Shown: positions 25,699-34,618 of the stretch, piece by piece
Layout: each line of letters begins with the position of its first letter
Position numbering within the stretch: position 1 is the first letter of the stretch
DNA from: Deinococcus ruber
GTDB lineage: Bacteria > Deinococcota > Deinococci > Deinococcales > Deinococcaceae
Direction of reading: 5' to 3'
Assembly (NCBI RefSeq): GCF_014648095.1
Contig: NZ_BMQL01000030.1
Coordinates: 1-53,154, forward strand
DNA: 53,154 nucleotides
Made by a program: the position numbers and the translations under genes
The notes under the pieces: generated by a model
The model's input: only the letters and a program-made list of their open reading frames with translations
What the model was told of the DNA's origin: nothing
Database searches by the model: none

Positions 25699-25740
25699 TT
25701 TTTCTAGTAAGGTCAGGTCTTGCTGATCTTACTAGAAAAA
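25699..25740. promoter_or_regulatory. 18-bp inverted repeat in the MFS/CGNR divergent promoter
   Basis: TTTTTCTAGTAAGGTCAG (25699-25716) pairs with CTGATCTTACTAGAAAAA (25723-25740) around a 6-nt centre; 17 of 18 pairs are Watson-Crick and one is G-T. It lies 26 bp before the CGNR start and 38 bp from the MFS start. It is a good candidate operator for the CGNR protein; as RNA it would also form a strong hairpin. Confidence 0.65.
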
Positions 25741-25765
25741 TGTACTGTAGTGGTAAGGATGCGCC

Positions 25766-26428
25766 ATGCCTCAACAGAAGCTGAACAAGCAGAGCCTCGG
25801 ACAGGGGCAAGACCCGACCTTTCCCCGCTTGCTGGGTGAACGGCTCTGCCTGGATTTTGTGAACAGCATCGAGGGGCGCGCAGGACCACAGCCGCATGAT
25901 TTTCTGGAAAACTACGAGGCGCTGGTGCATTGGGGAATGCACGCCAGTCTTCTGAGCAAGGAGGAGGAAAGAGCGCTCCTCCAGTTGGCTCAGCAGCAGC
26001 CCGAACAAGCCGAGGCCACCTGGGCCATGGCACTGAGGGTGCGAGATACCCTCTACAGCATCTTCGTGGCGCTCGCGCGAGGTGAACACCCAACCCCGGC
26101 CGCGCTCCGAGCGCTCCAGCAGGCGTACCTGAAGGTGATGAGCCACGCTGAGCTGACGCCGAGTTCAGCGGGGTTCACCTGGACGTGGAAGTCGACCCTG
26201 ACGCTCGACCGGATGCTGTGGCCGGTCGTGCAGTCGGCGGTCGACCTGCTGGCCTCAACCGTGGTCGCCCGGGTCAGGGAGTGCCCGGGATGCGGGGATT
26301 GCGGGTGGTTGTTTGTTGACATCAGCAAGGCTGGGAAGCGGCAGTGGTGCAGTATGGAAGGCTGCGGAAGCCGGGCGAAGATGCGCCGTCTCTATCAACG
26401 CCAACATCGACAGAACGCCCGAGGTTAA
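25766..26428 (+). CDS. ABATE/CGNR zinc-finger transcriptional regulator
   Basis: A 220-residue protein. The N-terminal ABATE-type region (FPRLLGERLCLDFVNSIEGR) is followed by a helical domain and a C-terminal CGNR-type zinc finger: ECPGCGDCGWLFVDIS, then QWCSMEGCGSRAKMRRLYQR. The name-giving N of CGNR is a serine here (CGSRAK). CGNR proteins are stress or detoxification regulators proposed to sense ligands through ABATE. Divergent from the MFS exporter across an 18-bp inverted repeat, it most likely controls that exporter. An IS begins 16 bp after its stop. Confidence 0.8.
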   Translation: MPQQKLNKQSLGQGQDPTFPRLLGERLCLDFVNSIEGRAGPQPHDFLENYEALVHWGMHASLLSKEEERALLQLAQQQPEQAEATWAMALRVRDTLYSIFVALARGEHPTPAALRALQQAYLKVMSHAELTPSSAGFTWTWKSTLTLDRMLWPVVQSAVDLLASTVVARVRECPGCGDCGWLFVDISKAGKRQWCSMEGCGSRAKMRRLYQRQHRQNARG

Positions 26429-26483
26429 TGCGTGTCAAAAAAACTACGACGGTAAAGCGGGCTTACAGTAGGCTTGAAACACG

Positions 26484-27503
26484 ATGGCCCGACTGAACAA
26501 ACGAGATCCTGCTGACCGGCACGAGGTGCTGCACTGCGAATCAATCGCCTGCCCGGTCTGTGGCCGCACCACCCGCGCGGCCTACCACAATGACCGACGA
26601 CTGATGTTTCTGACCGGGAGTGTGCAGTACATCCTCAAGGTGCGGTGGTGCCGGAACACGGCGTGCTCCGCGTATCGACAGCCTCTTCGGCCCGAGGTCG
26701 AAGGGGCCCTGGCCCTCCCCCACAGCGAATATGGCTTGGACATCCTGGCGCTGATTGGCGCCTTGCGGTACGGACACCACCGCTCGGTGCCTGAGATCTA
26801 TGCGCATCTGCGGGAACGCACCATCGAGATCAGCGCGCGGACGGTCACGCTGTTGATGCACCGCTACGAAGAACTGCTGGCGCTGCGGTTGATGGATGCT
26901 TCGCAGTTGCACGCGAAGCTCCGCGTACGGGGACACGTCATGCTCGCCATCGACGGCTTGCAGCCAGATCTTGGCCACGAGGTGCTGTGGGTGCTGCGCG
27001 ATGTGCTGTCCGGTGAAGTGCTGCTCGCGCGGGCGTTGCTTGGCAGCGGTGAAGATCAACTGGTGCTACTCCTCCAAGAGGTCATGCAGGCCCTGGGGGA
27101 CACCCTCCCCATCCTGGGGGTCATCAGTGATGGGCAGCGTTCCATCCGGAACGCTGTGCAGCAGGTGCTGCCCGGGGTGCCGCATCAACTGTACCAATGT
27201 CATTTCCTCCGGGAAACCGCTCGGCCCATCTTCGAAGCCGAACGGCATGCCAAGGTCACGCTGAAAAAAAACCTACGCGGAATCCGCAAGATCGAACGCA
27301 GCCTGGAAGCACGGCAGGATCGACATGCCAGCGTGTTGACGTCGTACTGCCTGGCGGTGCGCAGCGCGCTCACAGATGATGGTCGGCCGCCGCTGGTCGC
27401 CAGCGGCCTGCGACTCCAGGGGCGTATCACCGGGATTGAAGCCTCGCTCTCGCGCGTCATTGACGCACAAAAAGGGGGATCGAGAAGCCAGACCGTGAGC
27501 TGA
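26484..27503 (+). CDS. Transposase, first frame (ISL3/ISNCY-like)
   Basis: 339 codons. The N-terminal zinc-ribbon-like CPVCGRTTRAAYHNDRR and RWCRNTACSAY are followed by a helix-turn-helix (ISARTVTLLMHRYEELLALR) and DDE-type segments HVMLAIDGLQPDLGHEV and LGVISDGQRSIRNAV with two acidic residues. The frame ends shortly after an AAAAAGGGGG run at 27469-27478. A single -1 shift there joins it to the second frame, which supplies the rest of the catalytic domain. The overall pattern resembles ISL3-type elements, but I am not sure of the family. Confidence 0.7.
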   Translation: MARLNKRDPADRHEVLHCESIACPVCGRTTRAAYHNDRRLMFLTGSVQYILKVRWCRNTACSAYRQPLRPEVEGALALPHSEYGLDILALIGALRYGHHRSVPEIYAHLRERTIEISARTVTLLMHRYEELLALRLMDASQLHAKLRVRGHVMLAIDGLQPDLGHEVLWVLRDVLSGEVLLARALLGSGEDQLVLLLQEVMQALGDTLPILGVISDGQRSIRNAVQQVLPGVPHQLYQCHFLRETARPIFEAERHAKVTLKKNLRGIRKIERSLEARQDRHASVLTSYCLAVRSALTDDGRPPLVASGLRLQGRITGIEASLSRVIDAQKGGSRSQTVS

Positions 27504-28102
27504 TCAAGTTGCAGGCGCACCTTCAGCGGGCCGTACACGCGACCCAGGGGGCCTGGCCGGAGATCGAGGCGGCACACCGCCTCGTGCTGCACGCCGCTCA
27601 GGTGCTGGGGAATCCTGGGGATGAGGCTGCTCCTGTGGTGAAGCGCCAATTTGAGCGGGTCGTGCATCGGATGACATTGGAAGCGAGCCGACCCGGCTCG
27701 CTGGCCGAACCGCTGCTGCACTTCCTAAAAGTGCAGCAGCGCTATGGATCCCAGCTCTTTGCGACGTATCAGGTACCGGGTCTACCACGAACGAACAACG
27801 ATCTGGAGCAGTTCTTCGGTGCTGCCCGGTATCACGAGCGGCGCATCACGGGTCGAAAGAGCGCCGCGCCCAGTACCGTCATTTGGGGCCAGGTTCGACT
27901 GATCGCAGCGTTTGGGACACGCCTGTGTGCGAAGGCGGCAGCAGACCTTCGGCCTCCTTGCGTGGCGACCTGGCGAGATCTGCGGGCACAACTCGACGTC
28001 CGACATGAAGCCAGACGCCAGCAGTTACGGTTCAGGCGAGATTCGACAGCGTTCCTTCAGCAGCTCGAACTTCAATACCTCAAGCCCGCTTTACCGTCGT
28101 AG
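27477..28102 (+). CDS. Transposase, second frame (needs -1 shift)
   Basis: Read from the -1 frame after AAAAAGGGGG it continues IEKPDRELIKLQAHLQRAVH, then contains VPGLPRTNNDLEQFFGAARY and HERRITGRKSA. This TNN-E plus R..RR..G block carries the last catalytic acidic residue in ISL3-like transposases. The TAG stop is the last three bases of the right terminal repeat. Whether the two frames are joined by programmed frameshifting or the element is simply mutated cannot be decided from one copy. Confidence 0.65.
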
Positions 28103-28108
28103 AAAAAA

Positions 28109-28660
28109 ATCCAGGCGCTCGTCGACGAGCTGAAGACTGCTCACCCAGATCGCCTGATCGAACTGTGGTTTCAAGACGAGGCACGGCTCGGCACCAAGCG
28201 TGTCTTGCGGCGCTGCTGGGCCAAACGTGGGGTACGGCCCACTGCACCCCACGCCAATGGATTCGAATGGACCTCCGTCTATGGCTTTGTCCATCCGTTC
28301 TCAGAGAGAACGGACTTGCTGCGGTTCGATACCGTCGATACCGCGTCGTTTAGTGCCGCCTTAAGCCTCTTCAAGGCTCGCGTTGACCCGGCAGACGAGC
28401 GTCTGCTGATCCTGGTGGTCGACAACGCTGGCTGGCGGTGGTCGTGCCACCGGGCGTCCGGCTGGTCTTCCTTGCCCTACACCCCGGAATTGATGCCGGC
28501 AGAACATCTCTGGATCCCGCTCAAAGAGGGCTTGGTGAACCGGGCCTGGCCTTCGTTGCAGGCACTGATCGAGCCACTCGATCAGCGGTGTGTCTGGTTG
28601 ATACAGCAACACGCCCTCGTCTCGAACCTTACCAGCTTCCATTGGCTCCCCGCTGCCTGA
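28109..28660 (+). pseudogene. IS630-type transposase DDE-domain remnant
   Basis: Starting inside the gene, the frame reads LIELWFQDEARLGTKRVLRR (first D), LLILVVDNAGW (second D) and YTPELMPAEHLWIPLKE (E), the IS630 DDE order. Between the last two motifs the sequence slips out of frame and back, since VVPPGVRLVFL is in another frame. The 5' half is missing. The neighbouring IS (26444-28102) abuts it at an A-tract. Confidence 0.7.
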
Positions 28661-28959
28661 GCTCTAATCTTTAAGTCGATTCCGTATCATGCCACCAGCA
28701 CAGTCGGCAAACGCCTTCGATTCAAGCCCTCGCTCCGCGCACAGGATCAGGAGGCACTGGCGTGCAGTGCATCGAACACCAGGTGTCGGCAGCGGTCATC
28801 CGGCTCGCCAAACGTCTCAAACGGTGGTTCAAGCTCGTCCGGTCGTGCTGCATCCTGCCTCCGGAGAGATGAAGGTTTGCTGATGTCTTCCTGCAGCGAG
28901 CACCTGGGGCGTTCAGGCAATCATCAGCGAGCAACCAAAGGTCGAGGGTAGGGTGAGGC
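28661..28959. other. 299-bp interval with no recognised gene
   Basis: Between the IS630 remnant and the small paralogous genes. Frames are open on both strands but show no motif or ribosome site. It presumably holds the promoter of the small gene pair. Confidence 0.4.
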
Positions 28960-29175
28960 ATGTTCTTCGAGAACGCTGAACGCACACGCCTCCTGTTGCA
29001 AGCGTTTGGTCAACAGGCCTTTCAGCGGATGAACTTTGATGCGATGCGGGGCATCGGGGCGTTGGTCGAGGTGTTCCTCTGGGCGTTGGAGCATGAAGAC
29101 GAAGCGCTGCTCCGCTTTATTGATGCGGCGCTGGTCGACTGGGCCGTCGTCCTGGACCGCCTCGAGACACCGTGA
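28960..29175 (+). CDS. Small helical protein A of a paralogous pair (71 residues)
   Basis: Starts MFFENAERTRLLLQAFGQQA at ATG 28960 with AGGGTGAGG just upstream. It is predicted all-helical, acidic and soluble, with no cysteine pair or membrane segment. It aligns with the next gene over most of its length (AE.TR.LL...G..AFQ.M..DA.R in both). The stop overlaps the GTG of the next gene (GTGA at 29172-29175), so the two are translated as a unit. No known family is recognised; a two-component immunity, antitoxin or adaptor role is conceivable but unproven. Confidence 0.6.
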   Translation: MFFENAERTRLLLQAFGQQAFQRMNFDAMRGIGALVEVFLWALEHEDEALLRFIDAALVDWAVVLDRLETP

Positions 29176-29462
29176 ACTATCTTCAAGTTCCGCTGAGCAG
29201 CAAGATTTACACTTCCAGCATGGGGTACGACGAGGCTGAAACCACGCGCGAGTTACTGAAAGATGTGGGATCACTCGCCTTCCAGCTGATGCACTACGAC
29301 GCGATTCGCGACATCTGTCTGCAAGCGGAGCGCTACGTCGCGGCCGTGCAGCGTGAAGCACCCGATGAACTCGCGGCGGTGCAGGGGGCGTTGTCAGCCT
29401 GGAAGCGTGCGCTTGAACAGCAACTGCAGAGCGGAAGTGGCGACGTTCATCCAATGGGTTGA
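29172..29462 (+). CDS. Small helical protein B of the pair (96 or 80 residues)
   Basis: Starts at GTG 29172, coupled to protein A, or at ATG 29220 (MGYDEAETTRELLKDVGSLA), where alignment with protein A begins. Shared features are AE.TR.LL, G..AFQLMHYDAIRDI, then a long helix (VAAVQREAPDELAAVQGALS) and a W near the end. The two proteins look like products of an old tandem duplication that may form a heterodimer. It is convergent with the helicase pseudogene 71 bp away. Function unknown. Confidence 0.6.
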   Translation: MNYLQVPLSSKIYTSSMGYDEAETTRELLKDVGSLAFQLMHYDAIRDICLQAERYVAAVQREAPDELAAVQGALSAWKRALEQQLQSGSGDVHPMG

Positions 29463-29532
29463 GGGCTCCGAAGATCAGCGGCAGCTCGACCCGCACGCAG
29501 GATCAGTACCGGAATGCTTGAACGCCTTTGGA

Positions 29533-31830
29533 TCAGGTGAGGGGACGCAGATGCGGGGCAAAGGGCGTGAACGACTGCCCCAGCAACTCGCCGCTCCGGG
29601 GATCGAACTTGTATTTCTCACTCCCCACCGTGACGGACAGCGATGTGATGCCGCTGTGGGTCACCTTGCCCAGTTTCTCCCAGGCCACGCGGTCCTTGAA
29701 GACGATCACCCGCACGCTCTTCGGTGCCGGTCGACCGGGCAGGGGGAGGCACACGCGGGCGAGTCGCGCGGCCCGCTCAACATCGTCAAGGACCGCTGCA
29801 TCGTAGGCGACACGGTGCGTGGGGGCGCCGCGGAGCAGCACCAGCGAGCTGGCCGCCCACTCGCGTAAAGCGGGGCGGGCGTTGTCCGTGAGGGCATCCA
29901 GTCGCAGCCGGAGTTCGGACACGCTGCCGCTGTCCTGCCCGTGGAACAGCGGGGTGGGGCGGGGATCGTCGAGGCGGCTGCTCTGCCCGAGCTGCCGGAC
30001 TTTGCGGGCATGGTCGGCCAGACCGCGTTCAGGAGAGGGCGTGGGGACGGGCACGGGCGTGGAGAGGGTGAGGCTGGACAGGGCGTGGAGCATCTGATGC
30101 CCCAGTTCCTCTTCTTCATCCCGAGGGGGTCGGGGGTGGAAGATGCGCGTGTGGATCGGTGTGGGCGGAGTTTGGCTGATCGATGCTGGGGCAGCCGTGA
30201 CGGGCGGTGGTGTGGACGGTGTGGGCGTCCTGGCGACCCGTGCAGGGGGTGGTGTGGCGACCGTCGGACGGATCACCGGCGTGGGTGGGGCCGAGGTGGG
30301 ATGGGGCGTGACGGCGTCCCAATCCACGTCTGACAGGGGCACGAGCGGTGCGGCCATGGCCAGAGGAAGGCGGGGTGTTTCGAGGGGGTCCTCCAGTAGC
30401 TCCTCTAGCGGTTCCGCGCTCGGTGGTGTGCGGATCTTCTTGTCGGCCGTGAGACGCTCGCCGTTCGCCCAGGCCTCTTTGCCGTAGGCGAGGCGCAGGG
30501 TGTCCTTGCTGCGAGTCAGTGCGACGAACAGCACGCACTGTTCCTCCTCGTAGTTGCCGCTCGGCAAGGGCATGAGTTCGGGGTACAGCAGGGTGACGCG
30601 GTCCCACTCCAGTCCTTTGGCCCGGTGGATGGTGCTGAGCAGCACGTCGGCGTCCTCTCGGTACAGCGAGCGCAGCAGCGTGGCGATCTGCTGGGCGGTG
30701 CCGACGCCCTGTTCGGCGGCCTGCTGCCCGAGGAGGCGCAGGCAACTGCAGATGTCCTTGAAGTCGGTCAGGAACTTCTTGGCTTCTGGATCACCCGTCT
30801 TAGCCTTCTCGATGAACGGCTTGGCACGCTTCTCGTAGAAGACATTCACCAGCTCTTTCACACTGTCCAACACGAATGGTTTCGGGAAGGCTTCGGCAGC
30901 CGCTGCTTCCAGGCGGGTGGCGAGGTCACGGCCCCGGATATTCACGCTGGTGCCGCTGGTCATCAGGTGCAGTGCCGCACGGATCAGCGGACTATTGAGC
31001 CGCGACAGAATCACGTCGCCCGCCTGATAGCTCAGCTCGTCGGCAAAGTGGTGCTCAAGGGTGCCCCTGGGGGCACCGGGAGCGCTTTCGATAAAGGTGT
31101 TGACGGTGCGGGCCAACTCAACATGCAACGCTGGGCAGCGCCACGACACACTCAAGGGCAGTTCGGTCGCCCCAATTCGTTCGGTCAGTCGCCACATCCC
31201 GCGGGGGTCCGCGCCGGCATACGAATAAATGGCCTGGGCGGGATCGCCGACAGCAATCATCCGTCCTTGCTTCCCAGCTTGTCCTTCGTTCAGGCCGAGC
31301 AAGTACGTGAGGAACGTCTGACGCAGGGGCGTCAGATCCTAGCATTCGTCAATCAGCGCGGTGTCGATGCTGCCGGGTTCCAGATTCAGCACCAGGGGGA
31401 GCCACAGGAAGTCGGTGAAGTCGGGCAGGCCGCCGCTCGCCCAGTCTTGCAGGCTGAGGCGCTGCATGGTGCGCAAGAGGCTGCTCAGGACATGGGCGCG
31501 GGGTTCGTCCGGCCACTCGACCACACTGGCGAGGCCGATCAGGTCATCGTCGTGGCTGGTGTGATCCAGGCCGTACTCGCGGGCGCTATCCCACAGCCGG
31601 GCCACGGCGCGCAGGCGGCGGTAGTCGGCGCGTTCGCCCAGTTCGGCGTACAGCGTGCGGGCGAGACGTTCGGTCTTGTGCTCATCCACGGTGAGCTGCC
31701 AGTCCTGGCGGCGGGCGCGGCAGAGGATCCGGCGGCCATACGTGTGTGGGGTGGCCGCCTTGACATGCCGGGGGAGCCTTGGGCTGATGCCGTCGACGGA
31801 GTGCTTGCTCTCTGCACTGGAAGCCTGGGT
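29533..31830 (-). pseudogene. UvrD/Rep-type superfamily 1 helicase, 5'-truncated with an amber codon in Walker B
   Basis: Reading from about 31830, SPRLPRHVKAATPHTYGRRI matches SF1 helicase sequence after motif I; the Walker A region is missing. The frame stops at TAG 31341-31339 exactly at the Q of the DExQD motif (IDEC-stop-DLTPLRQTFLTYLL). It is open again through GDPAQAIYSYAGADPRGMWR (motif III), VLLSTIHRAKGLEWD (motif V) and VLFVALTRSKDTLRLAYG (motif VI). A proline-rich linker and an extra C-terminal domain of about 150 residues follow. It would have been a DNA repair helicase; two lesions make it inactive. Confidence 0.85.
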
Positions 31831-32011
31831 CGAGTAGGGAACAGCGCCGAAGAACCTGGTCGCGTCTGACGGCAACACGGCAACGGCCTCAGCGGCGACC
31901 AACGGACGCACCCGCCCACTGTGCGAGTACGGCACCTACCCCAGGTACACCGGCCCGGCCAGCCCCACCCAGACCAACGACGCGGCCAACTTCGCCCGCA
32001 CGGCGTACTGA
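31799..32011 (+). pseudogene. Tannase/feruloyl-esterase-like C-terminal remnant
   Basis: The frame reads LSALEAWVE, an in-frame TAG at 31835-31837, then GTAPKNLVAS and GRTRPLCEYGTYPRYTG ending NDAANFARTAY at TGA 32011. WVExGxAP..L.A and RPLC.YP..PRY.G..xxDAANF are the conserved tail of the tannase family. Gln would be expected at the TAG. Everything upstream has been replaced by the helicase remnant on the other strand. Confidence 0.65.
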
Positions 32012-32210
32012 CTCGGCGGGAAGGAAGTCGACAAGTTGACTGGATGAGAATCTGATATGGGCAGTGGTAGGCTGTAGTTCAGATCTTAGAAAAGCAACGA
32101 AGAGGAAACGTGCGCCGGATGTCTTCCGTGTGAATGCAGCGACATTGCGGTGAGAAGGGCGCGGTCCAGCGAGCGAGAACGGTCACGGCTCTGAGAAGTA
32201 GGAGTGAGAT
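32012..32210 (+). ncRNA. Possible short transcript upstream of a strong hairpin
   Basis: About 200 bp with no ORF lie between the tannase remnant and a terminator-quality hairpin at 32211. A hairpin followed by ATTTTTC on the plus strand, with no intact plus-strand gene before it, may end a small RNA. No promoter is convincing. Speculative. Confidence 0.2.
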
Positions 32211-32253
32211 GTGACCAGGACGGCACGAAAATGCTGTCCTGGTCACATTTTTC
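32211..32253. terminator. Bidirectional-looking intrinsic terminator
   Basis: GTGACCAGGACGGCA (32211-32225) pairs with TGCTGTCCTGGTCAC (32232-32246), 15 bp with one G-T pair, then ATTTTTC. It lies 18 bp beyond the histidine-kinase stop on the minus strand. The better T-run is on the plus strand. Confidence 0.75.
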
Positions 32254-32270
32254 ACTGGTAGCGCCCGCTC

Positions 32271-33701
32271 CTATTCGCGGTGACTCGCGTGGACGTGCGA
32301 CTCCAAGGGCAGACTGAACGTCACCACGGTGCCTTCGCCCTCCTGGCTTTCAATTCGCATCTGTCCGCCGTGCGCCTCGATGATCGACCGGCTGATGGTC
32401 AGTCCCAGACCGGAGCCTCCGGAATGCCGTGAGGCATTGGCTCGGTAGAGGCGTTCAAAAACGTATGGCACCATCTCTGCGGGAACACCTGAGCCTGTGT
32501 CCTGCACCGAAATCTGGAAGACGCTTTCCTGGACCAGCCCCTGAATCTCTACCCGCCCACCAGTAGGGGTATGTTCGAGCGCGTTGCTCAGCAGGTTCTG
32601 CATCACCTGAGTGATCCGGGTGGGATCGACAACCATCAGTTGGGGCCGTTCAGGGAGCTGATGCAGCAGCTCGACTCCCTGCTGGGCCGCTGGTTGCTCA
32701 AAGGTCCGTGCAATCTCACTCAGCACCTGGGTGAGATCGACCGGATGTTTCTGGAGACTCAACTCACCGGCGTCCGCCAGCGCCAGGAACCGCAGGTCCC
32801 GGATCAGGCTGGTGATGTGCAGTGTCTGATGTTGAAGGCGTTCCAACCTCACCTGATTTACGGCGAAGGTACCGTCGAGCATGCCTTCGAGAGAGCCGCT
32901 GATGACGGAGAGCGGGGTGTTCAGATCATGGGCGATATCCGCCGTCAGCTGACGCCTGGCCCGCTGATTCCGGATGACTTCCTGACTCATCAGGTTGAAG
33001 GCAGACAGAAGTTCCCCCATTTCATCCTGGCGGAGCGCCGGCAGAGGCTCGACGCTCCTTCCCGACTGCATCGCCTGAAGCCCCCGAAGCAACTGCCGGA
33101 GAGGCAGGAGCAGCGTCCTGGCCAGAACGACGCCCATCAGTGCCGCGATGAGGGAAGCCACCACCATCACCAGGAGAATCGCCTGTTGGATCGTATTTAG
33201 AAAAGCGGCGCTTCGGAGGTCAAAGGGAGGGCGATGCCCGGTGGGCAGGAGATAGGCGATCACAGCTGTCTGGCCCGGCACGTTGACCGGGATGGCCGCC
33301 GTGCGCGCCCGATCCGGCCAGACGGATCCAACGGGATAACCCAGGGTGAATTTCAGCGTTCGCCAGGTCGAGTCCAGAAGAATGAAAGGTCCACCTTCCT
33401 GTAACTCCATCCTCCTACCCGGGGGATCTGGGGGGATATCGGCGCGGTTCCCAATGGACGGTAGTAGGTCCTGATCACTCCCTGGACCGCTCCGGAACCC
33501 TTTGACCGTCCTGTGAGTGGCGAAATAGGTCTGAAGCTCCCTGGCCACTTGAGCCTGGATCTGGCCCGTGAGCAGGTCTGAGTACTCGTTACGGGTAAAC
33601 ACGAATGAAAAAATTCCCACCAGCCCGAGAGTAATCAGGCTGAGGAGCACGAAGGCCAGCGTCAGCTGCCCGGTCAGCGACCTCAGGAATGGCCGCTTCA
33701 T
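32271..33701 (-). CDS. Sensor histidine kinase
   Basis: A 476-residue membrane kinase. TM1 (LTLAFVLLSLITLGLVGIFS) and TM2 (AILLVMVVASLIAALMGVVL) bracket an extracytoplasmic domain of about 150 residues. HAMP follows, then HisKA with the phospho-acceptor in DIAHDLNTPLSVI, and HATPase motifs NLLSNALEHTP (N), DTGSGVP (G1) and GGSGLGLTIS (G2). ATG 33701 overlaps the stop of the response regulator upstream (ATGA), so they form a coupled operon. It is the likely sensor of the envelope regulon from 34.6 to 43.1 kb; its signal is unknown. Confidence 0.9.
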   Translation of the reverse strand: MKRPFLRSLTGQLTLAFVLLSLITLGLVGIFSFVFTRNEYSDLLTGQIQAQVARELQTYFATHRTVKGFRSGPGSDQDLLPSIGNRADIPPDPPGRRMELQEGGPFILLDSTWRTLKFTLGYPVGSVWPDRARTAAIPVNVPGQTAVIAYLLPTGHRPPFDLRSAAFLNTIQQAILLVMVVASLIAALMGVVLARTLLLPLRQLLRGLQAMQSGRSVEPLPALRQDEMGELLSAFNLMSQEVIRNQRARRQLTADIAHDLNTPLSVISGSLEGMLDGTFAVNQVRLERLQHQTLHITSLIRDLRFLALADAGELSLQKHPVDLTQVLSEIARTFEQPAAQQGVELLHQLPERPQLMVVDPTRITQVMQNLLSNALEHTPTGGRVEIQGLVQESVFQISVQDTGSGVPAEMVPYVFERLYRANASRHSGGSGLGLTISRSIIEAHGGQMRIESQEGEGTVVTFSLPLESHVHASHRE

Positions 33702-34396
33702 GCTTCCCGGTCTGGACTGAAGCGGTATCCGACGCCGTAGACGGTCTCCAGCCAGCGCGGTTGTCTCGGCTGCTCCTCGATTTTGACGCGGAGATTGCGG
33801 ATGTGGACGTCGATGGTTCGCTCGACGCCTTGAGCTTCCTCCCGAAGTCCTTCGAGCAGTTCCAGTCTGGAGAAGACCCGGTAGGGGTGGCGCATCAGCA
33901 GGTGTATCAGGTCGAACTCGGAGCGCGTCAGGTCGACCGGCCTTCCCTGGACCCGCAGCGTGCGGGCCAGAACGTCGAGGTCGAATGCTCCGCACTGAAG
34001 CCAGGTCACAGCCACCGGCTGTGTCTGGCGCCTCAAGTGCGCGCGCGCTCTGGCCAGGAGTTCCGCGAGCGAGAACGGCTTGGTCACATAATCGTCGGCG
34101 CCCAGTTCCAGACCGTGGATCTTGTCGGCCTCGGCGTCCCGGGCCGTCAGGAGAATCACCGGAATCTGGTGGGTGGTCCGGAAGATTGTGAGAAACTCCA
34201 GGCCGTTCATTCCAGGCATCATCACATCGAGGACGATCAGGTCCGGCCGCGAATGCTGCATGGCCACCAGCCCCTCCTGGCCGTTCGAGGCGACCTGCAC
34301 CAGAAAGCCGTGCACCTCAAAGTACTCCCGGGTCATGTCTCTCAGACTTACGTTGTCCTCAATGATCAGAATCGTTTCTGCATTTTTGGAAGTCAC
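33698..34396 (-). CDS. OmpR-family response regulator
   Basis: A 232-residue regulator. The receiver domain begins AETILIIEDNVSLRDMTREY, with the phospho-Asp in LIVLDVMMPGMNG, the Thr in VILLTARD and the Lys in DDYVTKPFS. The C-terminal winged helix (LTRSEFDLIHLLMRHPYRVF, RTIDVHIRNLRVKIEEQPRQ) is complete. GTG 34396 is chosen because the receiver fold starts there and CCGGAGG lies 11 bases upstream. It is cognate to the kinase at 32271. It is a candidate to bind the GTTCTGAAC-type motif found upstream of nearby genes. Confidence 0.9.
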   Translation of the reverse strand: MTSKNAETILIIEDNVSLRDMTREYFEVHGFLVQVASNGQEGLVAMQHSRPDLIVLDVMMPGMNGLEFLTIFRTTHQIPVILLTARDAEADKIHGLELGADDYVTKPFSLAELLARARAHLRRQTQPVAVTWLQCGAFDLDVLARTLRVQGRPVDLTRSEFDLIHLLMRHPYRVFSRLELLEGLREEAQGVERTIDVHIRNLRVKIEEQPRQPRWLETVYGVGYRFSPDREA

Positions 34397-34618
34397 GATG
34401 GTTGAAGCCTCCGGAGAGATAGCCTGGGCTGTATGAAGCGACTGGAACTCAAAGGTCTGAACTTGGTCACCGGGTGAACCGGGGAGCTTCTGAGTTGCAT
34501 TGCCCGCGAGTATTCCGCCTGCCACCTGACCATACCCTTGGGTTGGTCTGCGGGACTACACCGCATGGAAGGTTCCAGACCGGGAAGCGGAATAGTCCTG
34601 AGATTACCGGTGCTGAAC

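Larger units (their letters stand above)
26444..28102 (+). mobile_element. 1.66-kb insertion sequence with perfect 21-bp terminal inverted repeats
   Basis: The left end (26444-26464, begins CTACGACGGTAAAGCGGG) is the exact reverse complement of the right end (28082-28102, ends CCCGCTTTACCGTCGTAG). Both outer flanks are seven As (26437-26443 and 28103-28109), a probable 7-bp target duplication, though an A-tract makes this ambiguous. It carries a two-frame transposase. Its right flank enters IS630 coding sequence, so it landed beside an older IS remnant. Confidence 0.85.

Noticed and set aside
18882..28660. The two IS630 fragments as halves of one split element
   Set aside because: The N-terminal and C-terminal pieces look like different IS630 subgroups, so a single ancestor copy is unlikely.
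30625..31869. 414-codon plus-strand open frame
   Set aside because: Antisense to the helicase remnant; helicase motifs on the minus strand explain the open frame.
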